Of a DNA stretch of 64,000 bases, positions 56,100-64,000 are shown one piece after another (positions within the stretch are counted from its first letter, which is position 1; every line of letters begins with the position of its first letter). The notes beneath the pieces were generated by a model. The model was given only the letters and a program-made list of their open reading frames with translations, had not been told where the DNA came from and did no database searches. The stretch spans positions 62,001 through 126,000 of the forward strand of contig JAFMOC010000377.1 of assembly GCA_019802505.1 (NCBI GenBank), given 5' to 3'. The position numbers were made by a program, and so were the translations under genes. The DNA comes from Corydoras sp. C115 (Eukaryota; Chordata; Actinopteri; Siluriformes; Callichthyidae).

Positions 56100-56855
56100 T
56101 TGCTCCATTGCCATTCCATGTACAGTTTTTGCCATCTCAGCATATTATTGGTGCATCAATCGAGCAACAGCTCCTGTTTGGAAGTCATTCACTATTTCTG
56201 AAGCGTTTATAGAAAGGATGCCCAGGGCATTTGTGCGTGTTGATGCTGCCCCTGGCACCGCCCCTGGCACCCACCGTCATTCTGTCTTTGACTCGCACAC
56301 AAAGAAAGTTCCCCATCTCTGCCGCCTCTTTTCTCTTACCATATGGGTTCTCTTCACCCCCCCCCCACCTCCCCGCTCTCACTCGCTCGCTCGCACACTC
56401 TGTAATTCCCCCAGTCTCCAGGAATGCTGTTGTTTTTAATTTCTCCCAGCTGCTCTGGCACGGTGCCCGACCGCCTGCCTTTCCACATCTGCTCCCTGTC
56501 ATACCACACAAACACAGGCAGCACATCAAAACAGCAGGATCGCAGCCCCTTCTAGGCTGAACCCAGCTCGCTTTGACTCACCCCCCGTCCTCACCCACCC
56601 CCATCTCACTGTGGCACTCATGAACACCCTCACTCCCCCCCATGTGATTGACTTTAGAGTCGATTAAATCAATATGACATATGAATTTAGATGTTGCTGT
56701 GATCCAAAACCTAAAAATAACTAAATCACTGACTGATGTGCTTTATAATTTATTTATATTCCATGAATCCTTAATAAATAATTCCAAATGCTCTATCCGC
56801 TTCCATCAGTTGACATGCATTTCCTTTTTAAAGCATTTAACCAATCACATTTCAG
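56100..56855. other. Repeat-poor intronic DNA
   Basis: Contains CCCTGGCACCGCCCCTGGCA and C-rich stretches (56360-56372, 56633-56640). The overlapping frames 56185-56560 on both strands have no recognised motif. Confidence 0.35.
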
Positions 56856-56859
56856 CATC

Positions 56860-57190
56860 ATTGGTGGCTTAGTGGTTAGCATGTTCTCCTCTCAGCGTTA
56901 GGGATTCCAGGTTCAAATCCCAATCTGTGTGGAGTTTCCATCTTCTCCTCGTATCTTTGTGGGTTTCCTCCAGGTTCTCCTCCCACAGTCCAAAAAAATA
57001 TGGATCAAGATAAATTAAATGCTCTAAATTGCCCCATATAAAGTGTGTTTGTGTGTATGTATGTGTGTACCCAGTGATAGATTGGCGCCCTGTCCTGGGT
57101 GTATCTGCCCAGCGCCCGAAATGTTCTCCCCTGGATGGGCATGGGAAACCCCCCCATGACCCTAGTAGAGGATAAAGTGGAAGACTATCA
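56860..57190 (+). repeat. V-type SINE, near full length, older subfamily
   Basis: TGGTGGCTTAGTGGTTAGCA head, B box GGTTCAAATCCC, tail AGGATAAAGTGGAAGAC. Confidence 0.88.
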
Positions 57191-57204
57191 TAATATAATC
57201 AATT

Positions 57205-57455
57205 TCACTGGGTACACTCACACACACAGACATCACTAGACACAAAAACACACTCTACTGTATATGGGGCAATTTAGAGCATTCAATTTACCTTGAATCC
57301 ATGTTTTTAGGCTGTGGGAGGAAACCGAAGAACCACGGAAGAAACCCACGTGGACACGGGGAGAACATGGAAACTCCACCCAGATTGGGATTTGAACTGG
57401 GAATCCCTAGCACTGACAGGAGAACATACCAACCACTAAGCCACCGTGCCTCATA
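57205..57455 (-). repeat. V-type SINE, 3' module missing
   Basis: CACTGGGTACACTCACACAC to CTAAGCCACCGTGCCTC. Confidence 0.85.
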
Positions 57456-57489
57456 TTAAAATTTAAAAATAGTTATTTGAATTCTTTAG

Positions 57490-57990
57490 TATGTAGGGGG
57501 TCGATGGAACACGGATGGTTTGTCTGTGTTATTCGACGGTTGTGAGGTATGTTTGTGGAAACATTTGGAACATGTTAATGCTGATTCAGCAGAACCATCC
57601 ACATTGAGAACCAGAGCTCATAAAAAACCTGCAACCCGATTCATCTCCAAAAATTTTGACACTCATTTGACTAAAACTACCATAACTAGCATAATCTTCT
57701 GCTCTTCTGCCAAACCCCTGATATGTTCTCCCCTGGATGGGCATGGGGAAGCCCCCAGCGAGACCATAGTGGAGGATAAAGTGCAAGATAATGGATGAAT
57801 AAATGCTCTAAATTGCCCCATTTAGTGTGTGTATTTTGTGAGTGAGTGTGCCCAGCGATAGATTGGTGCCCTGTCCTGGGTGTATCTGCCCAACGCCCGA
57901 AACATTCTCCCCTGGAGGGCATAGGGAACCCCTCCACCTCCGTGACCCTAGTAGAGGATAAAGCGGAAGATAATGAATGAATGAATGAAT
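57490..57990. repeat. Composite repeat module A followed by two SINE 3' pieces (+)
   Basis: Module A 57490-57715. SINE pieces 57720-57805 and 57805-57990, each ending in AGGATAAAG(T/C)G and ATGAATGAA. Confidence 0.75.
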
Positions 57991-58008
57991 GCTCTAAATT
58001 GCCCTATG

Positions 58009-58009
<1 letters not shown>

Positions 58010-58054
<45 letters not shown>
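58010..58054. repeat. (GT)n microsatellite
   Basis: 22 GT units arising in the CA/GT-rich spacer of a SINE. Confidence 0.95.
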
Positions 58055-58058
<4 letters not shown>

Positions 58059-58072
58059 GGCAAGTGCAAGAT

Positions 58073-58379
58073 ACATCCATTCATTATCTTCCACAGGCAG
58101 ATACACCCAGGACAGGACGATACACCCAGGACAGGACGTCAATCTATCTGGGCACACACTCACTCACTCACACACACAAACACACTCTATATGGGGCAAT
58201 TTGGAGCATTCAATAAACCTTCATCCATGATTTTGGACTGTGCGAGGAAACCGGAGACCCTGGAGGAAACCCACGCGAACATAGGGAGAACATGGAAACT
58301 CCACCCAGATTGGGATTCGGACCTGAATCCCTAGCGCTGAGAGGAGAACATGCTAACCACTAAGCCACCGTGCCGCCCT
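58073..58379 (-). repeat. V-type SINE with duplicated GATACACCCAGGACAGGA
   Basis: The 3' module is duplicated at 58100-58138. Head CTAAGCCACCGTGCCGCCC. Confidence 0.86.
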
Positions 58380-58785
58380 ACGTGAAAATCCAACGCTCCC
58401 AAAAAAGGCTCGGGAGAGAAGCAAAACTTCCTTTTCTAATTTTTCCCAGCAGCTTCGAATCAAATCCAGATGTTTGGTCTGTGTGTCATTGCTTGCCTCC
58501 CCACCACCACCACCACCACCGCGACTCCGCCTCCCTCTGGCCAACTCGTTCCTAAATAAAGGAAAGTATTTGTGACATTCAGCCACAAACGACTGCGCCA
58601 AGAACAGCTCGCAGAGCAGGCCCATCTGGAACGTGTTAGGACGGCACTGGGCACTTGCTGTGGACGAGGGAAAGACACACAACCCAAACACAGTCTATAG
58701 AACCACACACATGCACAGCTTTTATGTTTTGCTTTGTTCTAATGCAAACCAAATAGACCTGGTAAGGAATAAAGATCATCAGATG
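58380..58785. other. Repeat-free island; unassigned minus frame 58353-58691
   Basis: Includes a (CAC)n-like run at 58502-58520, and the frame encodes a Gly run. No family is recognised. Confidence 0.3.
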
Positions 58786-58788
58786 AAT

Positions 58789-59175
58789 ATCCATCCATCC
58801 ATTATCTTCCACTTAATCCTCTACTAGGGTCGCGGGGGGGGGGGGGGGGGGGGGGGGGTTTCTCCATGCTCATCCAGGGGAAAAGGTTTCGGGCGCTGGC
58901 CAGATTCACCCAGGACAGGGTGCAAATCTATCACTGGGCACACACTCATACAGATACACACACACACACACACACACTCTATATGGGGCCATTTGGAGAA
59001 TTCAATTGACCTTGATCCATGTTCTTGGACTATGGGACGAAACTGGTGAACCCAGAGAAACCCCAGGTGGACACAGGGAGAACATGGAAACTCCACCCAG
59101 ATTGGGAGTCGAACCGGGAATCCCTAGTGCTGAGAGGAGAACATGCTAACCACTATGCCACCGTGTCGCCCCGTA
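58789..59175 (-). repeat. V-type SINE, full length, G22 tract
   Basis: Pure G run about 58836-58858. B box variant GGGAGTCGAACCGG, head CACTATGCCACCGTGTCGCC. Confidence 0.89.
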
Positions 59176-59202
59176 ACTATATTGTAGAATTATTATAATT
59201 TG

Positions 59203-59325
59203 TGCTATTCATTCATTCATTCATCCATTATCTTCTGCTTTATCCTCTACAAGGGTTGTAGGGGGGGGAATCCCAGTCTCCACCCAGACTGGGATTCGAA
59301 CCTAGATCTTCAGCACCGAGAGAAA
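59203..59325 (-). repeat. V-type SINE, large internal deletion
   Basis: The tail ATTCATTCATTCATCCATTA joins CTCCACCCAGACTGGGATTC directly. Confidence 0.82.
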
Positions 59326-59627
59326 TTTCTTTCTTTCTCTTTGACCTATTTTGATGTTTCACTTATGCTTCTCCCCCTCTCAGTTCTGTGCTGCTTGGCA
59401 GATGTGTTGGTGCGCCTACAGTAGTATCAGTCCCCAGGTGGCTGTGGAGCTGTTTGTGTGTGGGTGTGTGTGTGTGTGTGTGTGTGTGCGTGTGTGTTTG
59501 TGACATATGTACTTGAGATCGTTATTGATGCTCAGGTGTGTGAGAGCTCTTTATTGGATTCTGAACGAAGGGCCTGCAGACACACAAGATCATGTAGCAT
59601 TAACACATTCAATGTGAAAGCAACATC

Positions 59628-59651
59628 AAATGCTCCAAATTGCCCCATATA

Positions 59652-59690
<39 letters not shown>

Positions 59691-59838
59691 TGTGAGTGAG
59701 TGTGTGTCCAGTGATAGATTGGCGCCCTGTCCTGGGTGTATCTGCCCAGCGCCCGAACGTTCTCCCCTTGAACCCGCGACCCCCCCCATGACCCTAGTAG
59801 AGGATAAATAAGAAGATAAAGAATGAATGAATTAATTA
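59628..59838 (+). repeat. V-type SINE 3' half
   Basis: TGCTCCAAATTGCCCCATAT, (GT)n 59655-59690, tail AGAATGAATGAATTAATT. Confidence 0.85.
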
Positions 59839-59873
59839 ATGACACAAATTACAATACTGGTACAATATTCATA

Positions 59874-60144
59874 CGGGCGGCATGGTGGGTTATTGGTTAG
59901 CATGTTCTGCTCTCAGCACGGGGGATCCAGGTTCGAATGCCAATCTGGGTGGAGTTTCCATGTTCTCCCCGTGTCTGCGTGTCATATAGGGTGTGTTTGT
60001 ATGAGTGACTGAATGTGAACCTAGTGATAGATTGGCGCCCTGTCCTGGGTGTATCTGCCTAGCGCACAAAATGTTCTTCACTGGATGGGCATGGAGAACC
60101 CCCCTGCAACCCTAATAGAGGATAAAGAGGAAGATAATGGATGG
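59874..60144 (+). repeat. V-type SINE, internal deletion
   Basis: GGGCGGCATGGTGGGTTATT head. The central GTTTCCTCCGGG block is lost. Confidence 0.86.
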
Positions 60145-60145
60145 A

Positions 60146-60490
60146 GGGCGGCACAGTGGCTTAGTGGTTAACACGTTCGCCTCTCAGCACTAGGGATTCC
60201 CGGTTTCGAATCCCCATCTGGGTGGAGTTTCCATGTTCTCCCCGTGTCCGCGTGGGTTTCCTCCGGGTTCTCCGGTTTCCTCCCACAGTCCAAAAACATG
60301 GATCAAGTCAATTGAGTTGCCCCAAATTGCCCTATAGGGTGTGTTTGTGTGCGTGTCTGTGTGTGTGAGTGTTTGCCCAGCGATAGATTGGCGCCCTGTC
60401 CTTGGTGTATCTGCCCAGCACCCGAAACGTTCTCCCCTGGATGGGCATGGGGAAGTGGAAGATAATGAATGAATGAATGAATAATGGATG
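60146..60490 (+). repeat. V-type SINE, full length, young subfamily
   Basis: GGGCGGCACAGTGGCTTAGT to (GAAT)n. Flanked by ATAATGGATGGA at about 60134 and 60480, a likely target-site duplication. Confidence 0.9.
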
Positions 60491-60569
60491 GATGAAAGAA
60501 CTGATAAGTAATGTTTTTTATGGTTTTGTCTGCTGTAGAGAGAAACTGAACTAGTTTGAACATTATTTT

Positions 60570-60820
60570 TACTCCAAAGTCGTGATCAGATCATTCCACT
60601 GAAAACTGCGGCCAAAAAATTACCACAATTGCCCTGTGTTTATGTCAAGCTCCTCCGGAAACAAGCGCCCCAATTAAAACACCTGCAGCTTCACACAACA
60701 CCAATTATCTCATCAAGATTTTAATGACTTTGTTAATTGCGCACAGGCAGCGTGAGGGGAAGCTGGGGAATTAAGAACGAGGCCCTGCGGAGAAGCCACC
60801 TAGATCATTCTTGACAAACA
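60570..60820. promoter_or_regulatory. Repeat-free island rich in TAATT-type motifs (candidate enhancer)
   Basis: CAATTAAAACACC, ACCAATTATCTCATC and GACTTTGTTAATTGCGCACA within 130 bp are homeodomain-like sites. Inference only. Confidence 0.3.
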
Positions 60821-61529
60821 CACAGGCGTATGTGCCAAACAAATACACATACACATAGACATACATGTACACACACAAACACACACACACACACACAGAC
60901 ACAAATACATGCACACATATGTTCATGTATATATAACAAAAAGAAGGTGTTCGCCATCTGTTTTTGTGATGTCATATCCTGTCATTATGGTCCTTTATAC
61001 CTGATGAAATTGAGGCAACACCATCTCCATCTCTATTGTTCTCGTTTTAGCTCTCTCTCTTTCTCTCTCTCTCTTGCTCTCGCTGTCCTCACAGTGTCAC
61101 TGAGCAGATGTATCCAGGAAACAGCGGCATGGACTGTGTGACAGGTGTGTAACGCCCGGTCTCACAGCTGCACTGCATATTCTGTACCGTCTCTCTCTCC
61201 TCTCTCTGCCTCTGTTCCGGTCTCTTTTTCAGTTTCAGGGTGAATGACAAACACACACACACACTGTGGTATGGGTTATGACTGGTGACAGAAATGAACA
61301 CTAGAAAGCTGCATTTTCTAAAGAAAACGCAAGTGTGATTGCAGCGTGGCCGAAGAAGACGAAGAAGAGTGCATACGTTTATCAAAACAATTCAGCGCAT
61401 GAGGTAAAAAGTGGGCAATAAAGTGAGGATAGAGTGAGGAGGAGGAATGCAATTTTTGAAGGGTGATTAAAAAGTGGACGAAAAGTTTGTGGTTTTAGTG
61501 CATGTCTCTGCAAATCAAAAAAAAAAAAA
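60821..61529. other. Intronic DNA with CA and CT microsatellites
   Basis: (CA)n near 60873-60895, CT-rich tract 61053-61080. No gene is seen. Confidence 0.4.
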
Positions 61530-61984
61530 GTTATGGTCCCCACAATGTATGTGTGTGTGTGGTGGGGGGGTGGTATATATAAAACCTGGACCAAAACACC
61601 ATCACACGGCACGGATCTCAAGTAACTCCATTATTTTTATGTAAAATCAAGATGTGTGGTTACAGTGATCCTAAAGTCATGGTCCCCACAATGTCTGTGT
61701 GTGTGTGGGGAGGGGGTATAGATAAAACCTGGACCAAAACACCTGGACCAAAAGCCCGGATTTCATGCAACTCCATCAGTTTTAAAGTAAAATCATGATG
61801 TAGGGTTACAGTTATGATAAAGTTAAGGTCCCCACAATGTGTGTGTGTGTGTGTGTGTCTGTGAGTATTTATAAAACCTAGACTAAAACACTCTCACACG
61901 GCACGGATCTCATGTAACTCCATCAGTTTTCAAGTAAAATTATGATATACGGTTATAGTGATGCTAAAGTTATGGTCCCCACAA

Positions 61985-62015
<31 letters not shown>

Positions 62016-62326
62016 CCGTGACTATTTATAAAACCTAGACTAAAACACTCTCACACGGCACGGATCTCATGTAACTCCATCAGTTTTCAAGTAAAATTAT
62101 GATATACGGTTATAGTGATGCTAAAGTTATGGTCCCCACAATGTATGTGTTTGTGTTTGTGTGTGTGTGTGTGTGTGTGTGGGGGGGGGGGGGTGGGGGG
62201 GGGTGGTATATATAAAAAACCCGGACCAAAACACCATCACACGGCATAGATCTCAGGTAACTCCATCAGTTTTAATGTAAAATCATGATATAGGGTTACA
62301 GTTATGGTAAGTTTATGGTCCCCACA

Positions 62327-62377
<51 letters not shown>

Positions 62378-62517
62378 TATATAAAACGTGGACCAAAACA
62401 TTCGCACATGACACGGATCTCATGTAACTCCATCAGTTTTCAAGTAAAATTATGATGTACGGTTATAGTGATGCTAAAGTTATGGTCCCCACAATGTATG
62501 TGTTTGTGTTTGTGTGT

Positions 62518-62548
<31 letters not shown>

Positions 62549-63002
62549 GTGGTATATATAAAACCCGGACCAAAACACCATCACACGGCATAGATCTCAG
62601 GTAACTCCATCAGTTTTAATGTAAAATCATGATATAGGGTTACAGTTATGGTAAGTTTATGGTCCCCACAATGTGTGTGTGTGTGTGTGTGTGTGTGTTT
62701 GTGTGTGTGTGTGGGTATATATAAAACGTGGACCAAAACATTCGCACATGACACGGATCTCATGTAACTCCATCAGTTTTCAAGTAAAATTATGATGTAG
62801 GGTTTTAGTGATGCTAAAGTTATGGTCCCCACAATGTATGTGTTTGTGTTTGTGTGTGTGTGTGTGTGTGTGGGGGGGGGGTGGTATATATAAAACCCGG
62901 ACCAAAACACCATCACACGGCATAGATCTCAGGTAACTCCATCAGTTTTAATGTAAAATCATGATATAGGGTTACAGTTATGGTAAGTTTATGGTCCCCA
63001 CA

Positions 63003-63043
<41 letters not shown>

Positions 63044-63705
63044 TATATAAAACGTGGACCAAAACATTCGCACATGACACGGATCTCATGTAACTCCATC
63101 AGTTTTCAAGTAAAATTATGATGTAGGGTTATAGTGATGCTAAAGTTATGGTCCCCACAATGTATGTGTTTGTGTTTGTGTGTGTGTGTGTGTGTGGGGG
63201 GGGAGGTGGTATATATAAAACCCGGACCAAAACACCATCACACGGCACAGATCTCAGGTAACTCCATCAGTTTTAATGTAAAATCATGATATAGGGTTAC
63301 AGTTATGGTAAGTTTATGGTCCCCACAATGTGGGGGGGGGGGTATATATAAAACGTGGACCACACGACACAAATCTCATGTAACTCCATCAGTTTTAAAG
63401 TGTGTGTGCATGCGTGTGCGTGTGTGTGTATGTGTGGATATATATAAAACCTAGACCAAAACACTTGGCACGAATCTAATGTGATATAAGTAAAATCATG
63501 ATGTGTGGTTACAGTGATGCTAAAGTCATGGTCCCCACAATGTCTGTGTTTGTGTGTGTGTGTGTGTGTTGGGGGGGGGGGGGTATATAAAGCCTGGAAC
63601 CAAACACCGTCACACAGCCCGGATCTCATGCAACTCCATCTATTTTAAAGTAAAATCATGATGTAGGGTTACAGTTATGATAGCGTTAAGGTCCCCACAA
63701 TGTAT

Positions 63706-63745
<40 letters not shown>

Positions 63746-63958
63746 ATAAAACCTGGACCAAAACACTCTCACACGGCATGGCTCTCATCCATCATCCATG
63801 ATGTAGTGTTATAGTGATGCTAAAGTTATGGTCCCCACAATGTATGTGTATGTGTGTGTGTGTGTGTGTGTGTTGGGGGGGGGGGGGGGGTGGTATATAT
63901 AAAACCCGGACCAAAACACCATCACACGGCATAGTTTTAAGGTCATCACAATGTATGA

Positions 63959-63990
<32 letters not shown>

Positions 63991-64000
63991 ATTTATAAAA
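61530..64000. repeat. Higher-order minisatellite, about 16 units of 115-215 bp, running off the window
   Basis: Each unit holds GGTCCCCACAATGT, a (TG)n, often a G run, TATATATAAAACC or TTTATAAAACC, ACCAAAACAC, a CACACGGCA-type block, AACTCCATCAGTTTT and GTAAAAT(C/T)ATGAT. Unit starts lie near 61535, 61682, 61830, 61976, 62136, 62320, 62486, 62664, 62828, 62995, 63153, 63319, 63532, 63690 and 63832. From 62136 two unit types (with and without a G run) alternate, giving a 325-350-bp dimer. Confidence 0.95.

Noticed and set aside
56185..56560. Overlapping 114- and 109-residue frames on opposite strands
   Set aside because: No motif, no splice context, and composition follows local CT-rich sequence.
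61530..64000. CRISPR-like array of regular repeats and spacers
   Set aside because: Unit length varies, the spacers are microsatellites, and the genome is eukaryotic; it is a minisatellite.

Overview
The window is teleost-type vertebrate chromosomal DNA. It has interrupted genes with GT-AG introns, tRNA-derived SINEs carrying a V-SINE/DANA-like central domain, Tc1/mariner, pogo-like and hAT remnants, and very abundant (GT)n and (TA)n tracts. The repeat set would fit an ostariophysan such as a catfish, but that is a weak inference. No bacterial or phage features are present.

Three protein-coding genes can be reconstructed by splicing. (1) The last coding exon of trappc2l (+) lies at 73-118. 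(2) A complete pabpn1l (-) has six coding exons between 20216 and 5769 and encodes a 203-residue nuclear poly(A)-binding protein with one RRM. (3) Ten coding exons of cbfa2t3 (MTG16/ETO family, -) run from 48430 to 30040 and end in an MYND zinc finger. The order and orientation trappc2l(+)-pabpn1l(-)-cbfa2t3(-) match human 16q24.3 as I remember it. This separates cbfa2t3 from its paralogues cbfa2t2 and runx1t1 and pabpn1l from pabpn1.

Layout: 0-0.2 kb, trappc2l end; 0.2-5.7 kb, intergenic transposon debris; 5.7-20.2 kb, pabpn1l with transposon-filled introns; 20.2-28.6 kb, pabpn1l upstream region and intergenic repeats, including a complex duplicated block at 23.2-24.7 kb; 28.6-30.04 kb, probable cbfa2t3 3'UTR; 30.04-48.43 kb, cbfa2t3 exons and introns, with minisatellites at 36.2-38.3 and 42.0-43.2 kb; 48.4-64 kb, probable cbfa2t3 first intron, rich in repeats, a few non-repetitive islands and a higher-order minisatellite from 61.5 kb to the window end. 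The real 5' exon(s) of cbfa2t3 were not found.

One SINE family dominates. About 60 full, truncated or nested copies on both strands cover roughly a quarter of the window by eye. Several young copies have 12-14 bp target-site duplications.

Points most worth checking: a 1-nt deficit in a cbfa2t3 exon that breaks the reading frame; an 84-bp-arm, almost perfect palindrome beside a cbfa2t3 exon; a solo LTR inside a SINE; a hAT-type MITE with an 8-bp duplication inside a Tc1 relic; and recurrent G-tract expansion at one fixed SINE position. I saw no clearly new gene system.
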